NCBI GenBank assembly: GCA_031430595.1
Contig: JANPBU010000013.1
Location: 186,001-250,000, forward strand
DNA from: JANNBN01 sp031430595
Lineage (GTDB): Bacteria; Actinomycetota; Acidimicrobiia; Acidimicrobiales; JANYDT01
Direction: 5' to 3'
Length of the DNA: 64,000 nucleotides
The position numbers were made by a program, and so were the translations under genes. Each line of letters starts with the position of its first letter. Positions within the stretch are counted from its first letter, which is position 1. The notes under the pieces were generated by a model, which made no database searches, was not told where the DNA came from, and worked only from the letters and a program-made list of their open reading frames with translations. Below, in pieces: positions 1 to 8,982 of this stretch.

Positions 1-853
1 ATTGGCGGGTGAGGTCGCCGTACGCTTCCGGGCGACGGTCACGGTAGAACGCCCAACGGTCACGAACGGTTTGGATTAATGACAGGTCGAGGTCGCGAAT
101 GATTAGTTCCGGGTTGTGCGGGTCGCCAACTTCACCAACGAATTTACCTTCAGGGTCAACGAAGTAACTCGTTCCGTAAAAGTCATTCGCCCCAAGTTCT
201 TCAATCCCAACTCGGTTGATCGCACCGATGAAGTACTCGTTTGCCACCGCAGACGCGGGCTGTTCTAACTGCCACAGGTACGACGAAAGACCGCGCGACG
301 TAGCCGACGGGTTGAACACCATTTGAGCCCCGTTGAGGCCAAGCGCACGCCATCCTTCAGGAAAATGTCGGTCGTAACAGATATACACACCTACCTTCCC
401 TACAGCTGTGTCAAAGACCGGGTAGCCACCGTTACCTGGCTTGAAGTAAAACTTCTCGAAGAAACCTTGGGTCTGCGGGATGTGCTGCTTTCGGTACTTA
501 CCAAGGTATGAGCCATCGGCATCGATTACCGCAGCGGTGTTGTACAAGAAACCAGCCTGCTCGATTTCATACATCGGCAGAATCGTAACCATACCTAGTT
601 CTTTGGCCAGCGCCTGAAAACGGATGGTGGTTGGACCATCCGGAATTGATTCGGTGTACTCGTAAAACTTCGTGTCTTGTACTTGGCAGAAATACGGGCC
701 GTAAAACAGCTCTTGGAAGCAAATAATCTGAGCACCCTGTTTTGCCGCCTCACGCATCTGACGCTCAGACTCATCAATCATCGACTCTTTCGAACCGGTC
801 CATGAAGTTTGTAGAAGGGCAGCCCTCACAATTTTGCTCATAGAATTGATCAT
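1..853 (-). CDS. Nitrilase-family C-N hydrolase (beta-ureidopropionase / N-carbamoyl amidase type), 3' end cut by window
   Basis: The reverse strand is open from ATG at 853 to the window edge, about 284 residues. The nitrilase catalytic triad is visible: Glu48 in CFQELF, Lys122 in KYRKQHIP and Cys159 in ICYDRHFPEGW. The family hydrolyses carbamoyl or amide C-N bonds in the cytoplasm. The sequence flavour (YGPYFC, EKFYFKPG) fits N-carbamoylputrescine amidase or beta-ureidopropionase, and the exact substrate is not determined. A second ATG at 841 (MSKIVRAALLQTS) is an equally good start. It lies 28 bp downstream of the GGDEF-EAL gene on the same strand, so co-transcription is possible. Only the C-terminal residues are missing. 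Confidence 0.9.
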   Translation of the reverse strand, partial: MINSMSKIVRAALLQTSWTGSKESMIDESERQMREAAKQGAQIICFQELFYGPYFCQVQDTKFYEYTESIPDGPTTIRFQALAKELGMVTILPMYEIEQAGFLYNTAAVIDADGSYLGKYRKQHIPQTQGFFEKFYFKPGNGGYPVFDTAVGKVGVYICYDRHFPEGWRALGLNGAQMVFNPSATSRGLSSYLWQLEQPASAVANEYFIGAINRVGIEELGANDFYGTSYFVDPEGKFVGEVGDPHNPELIIRDLDLSLIQTVRDRWAFYRDRRPEAYGDLTRQ

Positions 854-881
854 AACGACGAAGTTCGCTGTGAAGCTAGCT

Positions 882-3086
882 CTATTGATCAACCAGCGTT
901 CCGCCCATAGTTTGAAGGTACCCGTCAAGCAGTGAAGGATTGATCGCTGGGGAATACAGGAAGCCTTGAATCCGATCGCATCCCCATTCCTTCAGCAGTT
1001 CAAGGGTTTCGGCTGTTTCGACACCTTCCGCCACGGTAGTCATCCCAAGTGAGCGAACAAGGTCGATAGTTGACCGAACGATGGCTCGATCGACCTCGTT
1101 GTTCACAATTCCTGAAACGAACGAGCGATCGATTTTCAGTTCAGTGAGTGGCAGTTCCCGTAAACGAATCAATGATGAGTAACCGGTTCCGTAGTCGTCA
1201 AGCGATAATCCAACCCCCAACTCTCTGAGGCGGTACAGCCCAGGCAGAATGTGGCCATGATCGTCAAGCAGGTCGCGTTCACTTATCTCAACAATGAGTG
1301 AACCGCACGCAAGTTGGTGCTCTTCAATCAGTTCGGCAAGAAACGTCATCAACGACTCGGACCAGATCGAAGTGGCAGACAGGTTCACAGCAACAGAAAT
1401 GTTTTGATGGGTCCTGTTGAATTCGGCGGCCTGCAGTGCTGCGCACGTCAACACCCTGCGATCAAAACGATCGCTCAGCCTCGAGGCATCGATTAGGTCA
1501 AGAAACACCCTCGGTGGCAACAGACCCAACGCCGGGTGATTCCAGCGAGCCAACCCCTCGACCGAAACGACGCACCCCGACTCGGTGTCGATGACCGGTT
1601 GGAACCACAACGAGATTTCTGATTCGAGCCCACTGGTCAAATCGGCCTGCAATTGCAACCGTTCAGCGGTGAGGCCTGATGGAACGCTCGTAAACACTTC
1701 AACACCGGTACGCGCTCGTTTGGCTGCATACATAGCAATGTCAGCGTTTCGCATAAGACTCGGAATTGGGTCAGCACGAGTTCCGAATGCAACCCCAACC
1801 GATGCTGATATGCGAAGCGGATTTCCGTCCATAACGACCAACTCTGCGAGTCGGTCTCTTACCTGGTGCGCGTACTCGGTAACAGCCGTCTCGAAGGAAA
1901 CAGCCGCTGTGACATCGTCGATACACAGCAGACCAAACTCGTCGCCACCCAAACGAAAGACCGCAATGAATTCAGAACTTCTGAGCCGTGACATTTCACG
2001 AAGCCGTTCGCCCATGATCGTAATAAGTCGATCCCCCATCTCGTGCCCTAACGTGTCGTTCACGACTTTGAATCCATCGAAGTCCAAAAGCAGGAAACCG
2101 AGTTTGTCGGTCGGGTCACCTTCAACGGAGCCAATAAATGACGCAAGCGCTGCTCGGTTCCCGAGGCCGGTAAGCGCGTCGGTTTCGGCCAGTCGTTTCA
2201 ATGCCACCTTTGACTCTTCGAGTTCAGTGACGTCAAACGAAACTCCGAGGGCCACCTGGGACTCGCCATTACGTTTGACATGACCCAGGTGTCGAAGGTA
2301 GCGATACGAACCGCTTGGTGTCTGAATTCGTAAGGTCGATTCAATAACGTCTGAGTCTTTTCCTATGAGTAGAGACTTTTTGACATCGTCGCGGTGGATC
2401 GATTCAACGAATTTTTCGGCGAGCTCACCCGAGTCATAGCCGGTCACTTCGAGTGATCGACCGTGAATACTCACCGCTTTGAACGGAGCCAGTTCCACCT
2501 CCCACAACAGGGCGTCCGCAGAATTCAACAACACTTCAACGCGTTTCGCGGCATTCAGGTAGCGGACCTGGTACCAGTTTGCGTATTGCCGAGACGGACC
2601 AGCAACCGACAAAATCGCCAACAACGGCAATTCCCAGTTCGCGATGTTGTGCACCCGAGCAGCGATGGCCAAGCCCCCAACCAGGATGACTGTAATCGAC
2701 ACTTCTTGCTTGGCAGTGAGAACAAAAGCTCCGGCCGCGACTGTTCCGGCGCCGACGACCGTTGCCGCAAACCATGCACCGGGAACCAGATTGATGAGGG
2801 TGACAATGCCGAGCACATCGATCATTGCCTGGCTTTGGTCTCGAAACGGGTCATTAAGAAATCGTTGAGACGCAATGATGCCGGGAACAAAAACTAGGCC
2901 CAAGATTGCACCGAACATAAAGCGATGTGGTCCAAGGGAGGGAACCAAAAAGCCGACAGTTGCGAGCAACATCGTGCCGGCGACCCGGGCGCGCACAAAC
3001 GCAACCGGTCGTTCTACGTTGCTTCCGAAAACGACTTGAGCGTTGCGTCGAGCAACACGTGCCTGTTCACGGAACCAGCTTCTCAT
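882..3086 (-). CDS. Membrane PAS-GGDEF-EAL cyclic-di-GMP turnover protein
   Basis: This 734-residue protein has an N-terminal multi-pass membrane region (about residues 35-180), a PAS-like sensor (about 185-295), a GGDEF domain (about 300-465, motif RLGGDEFGLL) and a C-terminal EAL domain (about 475-725). The GGDEF motif is intact, so cyclase activity is plausible, but I see no RxxD inhibitory site at the usual place before it. The EAL signature reads EGLARW rather than EALLRW. The other phosphodiesterase motifs look normal (NLSATSI, LDDYGTGYSSL, LKIDRSF, VAEGVE). It probably links an external or membrane signal to c-di-GMP. The direction of activity cannot be settled from sequence. Confidence 0.93.
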   Translation of the reverse strand: MRSWFREQARVARRNAQVVFGSNVERPVAFVRARVAGTMLLATVGFLVPSLGPHRFMFGAILGLVFVPGIIASQRFLNDPFRDQSQAMIDVLGIVTLINLVPGAWFAATVVGAGTVAAGAFVLTAKQEVSITVILVGGLAIAARVHNIANWELPLLAILSVAGPSRQYANWYQVRYLNAAKRVEVLLNSADALLWEVELAPFKAVSIHGRSLEVTGYDSGELAEKFVESIHRDDVKKSLLIGKDSDVIESTLRIQTPSGSYRYLRHLGHVKRNGESQVALGVSFDVTELEESKVALKRLAETDALTGLGNRAALASFIGSVEGDPTDKLGFLLLDFDGFKVVNDTLGHEMGDRLITIMGERLREMSRLRSSEFIAVFRLGGDEFGLLCIDDVTAAVSFETAVTEYAHQVRDRLAELVVMDGNPLRISASVGVAFGTRADPIPSLMRNADIAMYAAKRARTGVEVFTSVPSGLTAERLQLQADLTSGLESEISLWFQPVIDTESGCVVSVEGLARWNHPALGLLPPRVFLDLIDASRLSDRFDRRVLTCAALQAAEFNRTHQNISVAVNLSATSIWSESLMTFLAELIEEHQLACGSLIVEISERDLLDDHGHILPGLYRLRELGVGLSLDDYGTGYSSLIRLRELPLTELKIDRSFVSGIVNNEVDRAIVRSTIDLVRSLGMTTVAEGVETAETLELLKEWGCDRIQGFLYSPAINPSLLDGYLQTMGGTLVDQ

Positions 3087-3178
3087 CCAGCCGATATCGG
3101 CACACTTCTCTTCAAACTAAAGCTTTTGGGCTTCGGTGGAATCTGCTCCGGGCGAAGGAATGTACCCTTACCAAAGTG

Positions 3179-3844
3179 ATGTTCTCGGAAGCCAAATCTC
3201 CGCTTTCGCTCTTGCGTGGCCAAATACATCGAGGAGAACTCGGACCCGGTGACCGACTGGCCTCCGAACGCGAGTTGGCCAGCCTGTACAACGTGAGCCG
3301 CCTAACGATTCGAGATGCGCTCTCCGACCTCGAAGATGACGGATACGTGGTTACAAGGCGTGGGGCAACCGGTGGACGTTTCGTGACGAGCCTGGAGTTA
3401 CCGTTTCAAACGTGGGCGTTGATGCGCCTCGGTGAACTCGATGACATTATCGATTTTCGTCTCGCCGTTGAATGCCAGGCGGTTCGGTTTGCCGCGGAAC
3501 GTCGAACAACAACGGACCTCAACGCAATCGCTGATGCTGCGCACCGTCTAGAGAACGCCCATGTACCAGCCGACTACCGCTTGGCCGATGTTGACTTCCA
3601 TTCAGCGTTGTCAGTGGCGTCAAAATCTGCACGATTGGTTGCCGCCGTTGAGCAGGCTCGCGGTGACCTCTTCGAACCAACCGACGACTTATGGAAGGAG
3701 GGTCGCGAACTGACCGTCGAACAACACTTCGCAATCCTCGAGGCCCTTCGTGACCAAGACCCCGATGCGGCCGCTGCCGCGATGGTCACGCACATCGAAT
3801 CGACACGATCCGAAATGAAGGCGTTAGTGGAAACCCTGACCTAA
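3179..3844 (+). CDS. GntR-family regulator, FadR-type (FCD) C-terminal domain
   Basis: The start is placed at ATG 3179 because the winged-helix domain begins just after it; the frame is open further upstream, but that part is antisense to the GGDEF gene. The HTH (about residues 10-75) includes GDRLASERELASLYNVSRLTIRDAL-type sequence. The C-terminal all-helical FCD domain keeps a likely metal/ligand set: Asp and His in DVDFH, His in EQHFAI and His in VTHIES. FadR-type regulators usually sense a small carboxylate and repress adjacent metabolic genes. The neighbouring oxygenase gene, 48 bp downstream across two palindromes, is the obvious target. Confidence 0.9.
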   Translation: MFSEAKSPLSLLRGQIHRGELGPGDRLASERELASLYNVSRLTIRDALSDLEDDGYVVTRRGATGGRFVTSLELPFQTWALMRLGELDDIIDFRLAVECQAVRFAAERRTTTDLNAIADAAHRLENAHVPADYRLADVDFHSALSVASKSARLVAAVEQARGDLFEPTDDLWKEGRELTVEQHFAILEALRDQDPDAAAAAMVTHIESTRSEMKALVETLT

Positions 3845-3886
3845 TGGTTGGTTTGTAGACCTTTAATGGTTGGATTGTGTACCATT
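3843..3886. promoter_or_regulatory. Two tandem 22-bp palindromic operators
   Basis: Two head-to-tail 22-bp units occupy 3843-3864 and 3865-3886. Each has the form AATGGT-N10-ACCATT, with one mismatch in the right arm of the first unit. They sit between the GntR gene stop and the oxygenase start at 3892. A 22-bp period is about two helical turns, as expected for cooperative dimer binding. They are probably GntR operators controlling the oxygenase. Confidence 0.75.
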
Positions 3887-3891
3887 AAGAC

Positions 3892-4827
3892 ATGTTGATC
3901 GTTGAAGCACGCAAAGAAGCGACAGACGCTGCTGGCATGAACATCCTTGACACAGAAGTATTCTGTAATCGAGCGGTGCTGCACGTAGCCGACTTGGATC
4001 AGCCGACTATCGAGGCTGTCAAGTCGTTCAAAACAGACAGCGGTCCATCGGGATACCTGCTGTTAGGCAATATTGCGGTCGGCGAGTTGACAGATACTCC
4101 TGAATCACCGATCTCACCATCCACCAAAGACGACACCAGTGAGCTTTCGCTCATCGGGATCGCATCGTTACTTGGCGAACCAGTCGGTTACCTGCCCGAA
4201 CTCGGCGGGCGAATCGTTCAAAACCTGGTTCCGATTCGCTCTAACGCTACAGCCCAGACGTCGACTTCTTCGAGCGTGACACTCATGTGGCACACCGAAA
4301 CTGCGTTCCACCCATACAAGCCCCGATACCTGGTTTTGCTTTGCCTCAAAGGCGAACCGGGTGCACAAACCCTGCTTTGCTCAATCGACTCGATGCTCTC
4401 ATCGTTATCCTCCGAGACCATTGCCGTGCTGAGCGAACCGCGTTTTCGCGTTGCCCCCGACCGTTCGTTTCGCAACCCCGTGCAAACTGATGCCCCTGTG
4501 CAGCTTGGCTCGCCGATAAGGGTACTTGATATGCGGACTGACGATATTGAATTCACCTTCGACGCCGACCTTATGGTTGGCATGGATTCTGAGGCAACCG
4601 AAGCTCTCGAAGGGATTAGAGCCCAGATTGAACGTCACCAGGTTGGGGTTGAATTGAACAGCGGCGACTTACTGGCGGTTGATAACCATCGCGCTGTTCA
4701 TGGCCGATCCGCGTTCAAGGCTCGCTTCGACGGAACCGACCGCTGGTTACAGCGCACATTTGTTGTCTCCAGCCTTGCGCCATCAGCGGGCGAACGTATC
4801 GGCCGAACCATAACGACGACGTTCTGA
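3892..4827 (+). CDS. TauD/TfdA-fold Fe(II)/2-oxoglutarate oxygenase, amino-acid beta-hydroxylase-like
   Basis: This 311-residue protein carries the non-heme iron facial triad: His134 and Glu136 in LMWHTETAF, and the distal His in NHRAVHGRS. It also has the 2-oxoglutarate-binding Arg region in TDRWLQRTF. The HxE motif with Glu instead of Asp, and the VDNHRAVHGR context, recall the clavaminate synthase, AsnO and VioC group, which hydroxylates free or carrier-bound amino acids. No NRPS or other biosynthetic genes are nearby, so the substrate is open. It is preceded by tandem operators next to a GntR gene and is probably controlled by that regulator. Confidence 0.85.
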   Translation: MLIVEARKEATDAAGMNILDTEVFCNRAVLHVADLDQPTIEAVKSFKTDSGPSGYLLLGNIAVGELTDTPESPISPSTKDDTSELSLIGIASLLGEPVGYLPELGGRIVQNLVPIRSNATAQTSTSSSVTLMWHTETAFHPYKPRYLVLLCLKGEPGAQTLLCSIDSMLSSLSSETIAVLSEPRFRVAPDRSFRNPVQTDAPVQLGSPIRVLDMRTDDIEFTFDADLMVGMDSEATEALEGIRAQIERHQVGVELNSGDLLAVDNHRAVHGRSAFKARFDGTDRWLQRTFVVSSLAPSAGERIGRTITTTF

Positions 4828-4873
4828 GGCACGGCCCGGGTAGCCTGAAAGTTGCCCCTAACGTGGGGCGGTA

Positions 4874-5674
4874 ATGTCCGAGAGCCAAACCTTGCGCGGC
4901 CGTCTCTATCTGACGTCAACAATGATGTTGATGGTTGGGCTGTGCCTTGGGTTGTTGCTCCTTCGATCGCGAGCGACCGGTGAGTTCCGGTTCGGGTTTC
5001 TCGTGTGGAATCTCATCCTCGCCGTCATCCCGTTTCCGTTTGCCCTGCTCAGCGATGCCCTGATACGAACAAAGGCCTGGTTTGCAGCAGCCCCTTCTGT
5101 GGTGCTGTGGTTACTTTTCCTGCCGAATTCGCCCTACCTGGTGACTGATCTCATACACCTTGAACCCCAAAATGTCCCGTACTGGTACGACACGTTGTTA
5201 TACGGATCGTTTGCAATCACCGGCGTTCTGCTTGGGTTCGCTTCGGTAGTTCTCATTCACACAGCCATCAGAGATCGATTCGGAATGGTTCGCGGGTGGG
5301 TCGTCGCCCTGTTCAGCCTGACACTCTCGGCATACGGCATTTACCTTGGGCGAGTTGAACGTTGGAACTCGTGGAACGCCATTGGTAGTCCGCGAATACT
5401 CGCTGAACGTGTTATCGCACCTCTGCACAGTCCACTTCAAAATGCTCGGACGATCGCCTTTGTTGGGCTGTATGCAGCGTTCCTGTGTATTGGTTATTTG
5501 GCGGTCGCCGCTATCGGTGCAGCATTCACGACCGTGGCGCGTTCAACGAATTCGAGGAATTCAATGAGTTCAACGGGTGATGGCAGTCTCGATGCCTCGC
5601 AGGGCGCTCGCAATAGCGACGAGGCGGGTCGTTACCAGCCGCTGATTCTTTCCACTGATCACGAAGCCGACTGA
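4874..5674 (+). CDS. DUF1361 membrane protein
   Basis: This 266-residue integral membrane protein has about six to seven hydrophobic segments. DUF1361 hallmarks are visible: WLLFLPNSPYLVTDLIHL near residue 80 and GIYLGRVERWNSWN near residue 160. The family function is unknown. The C-terminal tail after about residue 215 is polar and Ser/Asn-rich, and includes four near-copies of a 9-bp unit. It overlaps the 3' end of the opposing ATPase pseudogene by about 150 bp. A tail that long and unlike the rest may be a late extension. Confidence 0.85.
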   Translation: MSESQTLRGRLYLTSTMMLMVGLCLGLLLLRSRATGEFRFGFLVWNLILAVIPFPFALLSDALIRTKAWFAAAPSVVLWLLFLPNSPYLVTDLIHLEPQNVPYWYDTLLYGSFAITGVLLGFASVVLIHTAIRDRFGMVRGWVVALFSLTLSAYGIYLGRVERWNSWNAIGSPRILAERVIAPLHSPLQNARTIAFVGLYAAFLCIGYLAVAAIGAAFTTVARSTNSRNSMSSTGDGSLDASQGARNSDEAGRYQPLILSTDHEAD

Positions 5675-7226
5675 TGTGGGCCAAGGCTTCAACATCATTG
5701 CTTCCAAGAACTTCTGCCAACTTGGCGAGGTTCCAGGCACCAGCACCGGCAAGGGTTTGCGATTCGGCCAGGTAATGCTCTTGGATCAGTGCGTCAACTT
5801 CGATAGCGGTCATTTCGGGAACAACTCGGGGCGCAATTCGCCCCATATTTCGATATGAACCCTGCATAAGGAATGGCGGTTCACCACGTAGGCCGTTTTC
5901 GAGTGTTGCCGACTTCATGTACGCCGAGTTCACTTTCATCAACGCGTCACGAACCTGAGCAAAGTTTTTGAGTGATACCACGATGCGTTGCATTTCGGGG
6001 CCGGAGTATGAGCGTTCAAAATCTTCACTTCTGATTTGTTCGCCTAATGCGGCGCGAACCCCGGGTCCGAGGTCTTTTCGTCCTCGAGCAATCACCGGAG
6101 CCAAGATTTCATTCGCGCCACAAGCGGTCTCGATGAACGACTGGGCGAATGCTTCGCTTGCTCCACCGACAACATCGCCGAGGTTGTACACGTCGGCCCG
6201 GTTTGCGAGCATGTCGGGGACACGGAAACTTGCACCAGCACCGGTGTACGGGTTGCCGGCCATAACCATCACAAATCGACCCCCGCTCAGATCATATGTA
6301 CGCGGGATACCTTCAAGCACACCTTCCATTCGCCTAGTCGAGTCACACAGTGGAACGAACCGCTAAAGGAACTCGGGCGAAACATGCTGAACGTCATCGA
6401 GATAGCAAACAACGTTCGTACCCATAGCAAAGGCTCGGTTGAGTCGGCGAAGCTCTTCAGCACTCGTGGCATCAGGTGCAGCTGCCGGATCAAGGCTGGT
6501 CACATGAGACCCGAGAGCCGGGCCGTTAATCTTGACAAGCGCAAAACCAAGCAGGTCGACGAGGTACTCAATAGGCGTGGTCTTGCCGTACCCCGGAGGC
6601 GAAATGAGTAACAACAAGCCCTGGGAAGGGCCGCTTAACCCCAGTTGTTTTGCCAGGTTGTCACCAAGTAGCGGAAGGTATACTTCGTCGACAAGCTGGT
6701 TTCGAACGAATGAACTGAGCACACGGGGCCGAAGTCGATCGATAGCCAACCGTGCTCGCCACTGCGCAACCTCACTACGACGTTCTAGCTGAAATGCGTG
6801 AAACCTTGGCAGCCCATCACGACGATAACGTCGTATAAGTGAACTGATCAATGAGACTTCAACCGTAAGGGTGCCTTCGACGATGGTCGAGTGAATTGAT
6901 CTCATGCCTTCAACCGTTACAACGACAGGTGCATCACTTACTTCTGAGAGCGGGTCTAGCGCCCGCCAGGCCGTTTCCGAAGCTCGCCCGAAGCCTTCGT
7001 CGGGGTGCATATCAAACGCCCACCGCGTCAGTTCTCCCAGTTGCGCCGTGCGAACATCAACGTCGTGCTTTCGGGCCCAACGAACGAGCCCGTCACCTCG
7101 TTCGGCGCCAGCCCGGGAGAGGCTGAACGAGCCACCGGTTTGCACCAGAAGCGTCACTGCGTCTTCGGCATCAAACGCCTCGCCCGGTGGGGTTGCAGCC
7201 TCCTCACAGCAACCATCCCGGTTCGT
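5526..7226 (-). pseudogene. DNA-repair-type AAA+ ATPase (C-terminal part), interrupted by an in-frame amber codon
   Basis: One reading frame runs from 7226 to 5526 with a single TAG at 6363-6365. Upstream of the stop are the Walker A motif (SPPGYGKT) and the sensor stretch VKINGPALGSHVTSLDP, then a Walker B-like VVCYLDDVQH. Right after it come RFVPLCDSTRRMEG, the GNPYT motif and DMLANRADVYNLGD. This is the C-terminal ATPase of the large bacterial DNA-repair ATPase family. Relatives read LQKFIPLCD at the stop position, so CAG to TAG explains it. No good start codon exists (GTG at 7157 is the best), and the roughly thousand-residue N-terminal part of the family is absent. Frameless decay has not spread, so the break looks recent or could be an assembly or strain difference. 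Confidence 0.8.
5542..5577 (+). repeat. 9-bp tandem repeat, four imperfect copies
   Basis: Units ttcaacgaa, ttcgaggaa, ttcaatgag and ttcaacggg follow each other in the DUF1361 reading frame. They also encode the LNSLNSSNSLN-type tail of the opposing ATPase reading frame. The array lies at the 3' ends of both convergent genes. Confidence 0.75.
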
Positions 7227-7347
7227 TTATATGCGCACATCGGGTTTCAAAAAGCACGTAACGGGTGTTGACATACCACCAACACATCGGTGAGCAAACC
7301 TTAGGACTATCTTGGCCGATTCCAAAAGCCGTGAGCTCGGCCCCGCG

Positions 7348-7430
7348 CACGTCGTATTCGGGGCCCTAGGTCGGTACCATCCTGGCCAACTATCTGGCCG
7401 CGTCTGGCGAGCAAGTTCGGGCCGTGTGGC
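7348..7430 (+). pseudogene. Relic of an NAD(P)-binding Rossmann protein (N-terminal beta-alpha-beta)
   Basis: The forward strand encodes HVVFGAL, then after a one-base shift VGTILANYLAASGEQVRAVW. This resembles the nucleotide-binding start of epimerase or reductase proteins. No continuation follows. It is a short fragment in a stretch of about 900 bp with no intact gene. Confidence 0.35.
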
Positions 7431-7490
7431 TGCATCAGCCCTCAGTACGAATCGGGGTGGAACGGACCGATCAATCAGAAGCGTGCATAC

Positions 7491-7592
7491 AGAATAATCA
7501 ATGACTACACGCTGGCGTTTTTCGATAAAACACGTAAAGACAAGCCGACCGCGCTACTTGACGGCCGGTCAACGCCATATCCAGAAGTGATT
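7491..7592 (+). pseudogene. Relic of an alpha/beta-hydrolase C-terminus
   Basis: The sequence reads RIINDYTLAFFDKTRKDKP and continues with ALLDGRSTPYPEV. This matches the end of alpha/beta hydrolases of the PAF-acetylhydrolase or dienelactone type (typical FFDKYLKGK). No hydrolase core precedes it, so only the tail has survived. Confidence 0.4.
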
Positions 7593-7820
7593 CTGAATGA
7601 GCCCGGCGAGCGTTTGCGTCGTAAAGCCGGGTAGCGGAACGTGCTAATCGAACAAAGTGAACTCGCCGTTCGTGAGCAACAGCGCCAACGACGATTGCGG
7701 TGAGATTGCGGTTCATAACTACTCCGTAACGAAACCGGTAGCGTCGAACTCGTATACCCACATAGCGAAGGCCAATAGACATTTCCTGTCGATTATCACG
7801 ATTTGCACCCAGACGTGAGC

Positions 7821-8035
7821 ATGAACTTTCAAATGAACCGCTCTTTCGGTTGGGTAGCCAAGCCAGACATGCTGGAGGAAATGCGCGAAGCATCGCTGCG
7901 AATTGCGACCTACGCCGATTGGACGCAGGAGTTTTCGGCGCTTGCCGAGAACGCATCGCTTCAGGGTCTTGTCCTGAGAGCGGGTGCTAGTGGCGCTCCG
8001 CAGAGTTCTTTATGCAAACAGACCACCCTGAATGA
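7821..8035 (+). pseudogene. Relic of an alpha/beta-hydrolase N-terminal cap, with frameshift
   Basis: From ATG 7821 the frame encodes MNFQMNRSFGW, then EEMREASLRIATYADW and LALAE-like helices. After about 7985 the match moves to the next frame as WRSAEFFMQTDHPE, ending at a stop at 8033-8035. NFQLNRW, then a helix and YYRAAEFF are hallmarks of the N-terminal cap of Aes/FrsA-like hydrolases. The catalytic domain is missing. Confidence 0.5.
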
Positions 8036-8222
8036 AAGCCCGACCTTGGACTCGAATCGCCGCCTCAAAGCAGCCACAACCTGCGCCATCGCGACCTCCC
8101 GAATCACTGCACGGCTTTACCGAAAAAGCGTAATCAGCGGGCGAATCACACCGGCCGGTGCTTATTTCGCCAATCCCTCGGGTGACTCTCGGGCTCGACA
8201 ACCCGTCTGATCTAGGGTTATT

Positions 8223-8297
8223 TGGTGCCTCCCCTCGGATTCGAACCGAGAACCTGCGGATTAAGAGTCCGTTGCTCTGCCATTGAGCTAGAGAGGC
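8223..8297 (-). tRNA. tRNA-Lys (anticodon CTT)
   Basis: The reverse strand folds as a full cloverleaf with acceptor GCCTCTC paired to GGGAGGC and anticodon loop CTCTTAA. It has a normal T-arm with GGTTCGAATCC and an encoded CCA end. Anticodon CUU reads AAG lysine codons. Confidence 0.95.
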
Positions 8298-8378
8298 ATA
8301 TGTTGTTGACCACTTGCGAGCAAGCCGGGAAATTCTAGCTGGTGCAGCGGGCCGAAAAGGCCCACCACACCAACTTCT

Positions 8379-8455
8379 TGGGGTGATCGACGGGGCTCGA
8401 ACCCGCGACATCCAGAATCACAATCTGACGCTCTACCAGCTGAGCTACGACCACC
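8379..8455 (-). tRNA. tRNA-His (anticodon GTG)
   Basis: The reverse strand gives acceptor GTGGTCG paired to CGATCAC. The extra G at position -1 faces C73, as is diagnostic of tRNA-His. The anticodon loop is TTGTGAT and CCA is encoded. It lies 81 bp upstream of tRNA-Lys on the same strand, so both may be one transcript. Confidence 0.95.
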
Positions 8456-8511
8456 AAGAGACCTGTACCTTAGCAACCGATCGACACCCCGTTCAACGAA
8501 TATTGGCCAAC

Positions 8512-8958
8512 ATGACTAACGAAAACCCATTCTCGAAAGCCCCGAATACTGGCGTGCGTGTCACTTCACGTCTGACCATTCCGGAGAATGAATTGATCTG
8601 GAGGTTCAGCGCGTCAGGTGGGCCAGGTGGGCAACACGCCAACACCTCGAATACCCGAGCTGAAGTGGTGTTTGATGTTGTCGCATCCGAAACGCTAAGC
8701 GAATTCCAGAAGACCCGCATCACAGAGCGCATCGGGGTCGAGGTGCGAGTCGTGTGTTCGACCGAACGCTCACAACTTCGAAATCGTGCCTTAGCTCGTT
8801 CACGGTTGGCGGAACGTCTCGCTGAAACCCTGCACGTTGAAAAGGCCAGGCGGGCCACGAAACCCAGCAAAGGGGCAATTCAGCGCCGACTCAGCGCCAA
8901 GTCAAATCGTTCAGACGTTAAACAACAACGTCGGGTTCGTACAGACGATGAGCACTGA
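8512..8958 (+). CDS. arfB: ArfB (YaeJ) alternative ribosome-rescue peptidyl-tRNA hydrolase
   Basis: This 148-residue protein has the release-factor GGQ motif in SASGGPGGQHANTSNT (about residues 32-47), where Gln drives peptidyl-tRNA hydrolysis. The C-terminal tail is highly basic (KSNRSDVKQQRRVR), as needed to enter the mRNA channel of stalled ribosomes. ATG 8512 is chosen because upstream codons run through the tRNA-His gene. The length matches stand-alone ArfB rather than full release factors. The window also encodes smpB and ssrA, so this cell has both tmRNA and ArfB rescue. Confidence 0.93.
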   Translation: MTNENPFSKAPNTGVRVTSRLTIPENELIWRFSASGGPGGQHANTSNTRAEVVFDVVASETLSEFQKTRITERIGVEVRVVCSTERSQLRNRALARSRLAERLAETLHVEKARRATKPSKGAIQRRLSAKSNRSDVKQQRRVRTDDEH

Positions 8959-8982
8959 GGGCCTCACGCTTGGTCGCACGCT

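Noticed and set aside
1585..2283. Long forward-strand ORF of 232 codons
   Set aside because: It lies antisense to the well-supported GGDEF domain and is Ser/Arg/Pro-rich without any family pattern; a shadow frame.
3092..3101. CCGATATCGG palindrome between the GGDEF and GntR genes
   Set aside because: Ten bases of self-complementary sequence is easily chance and no second copy was seen.
7498..7956. Reverse ORF of 152 codons in the gene graveyard
   Set aside because: Arg-rich composition with no recognisable pattern, and it overlaps forward-strand relics that do have family signatures.
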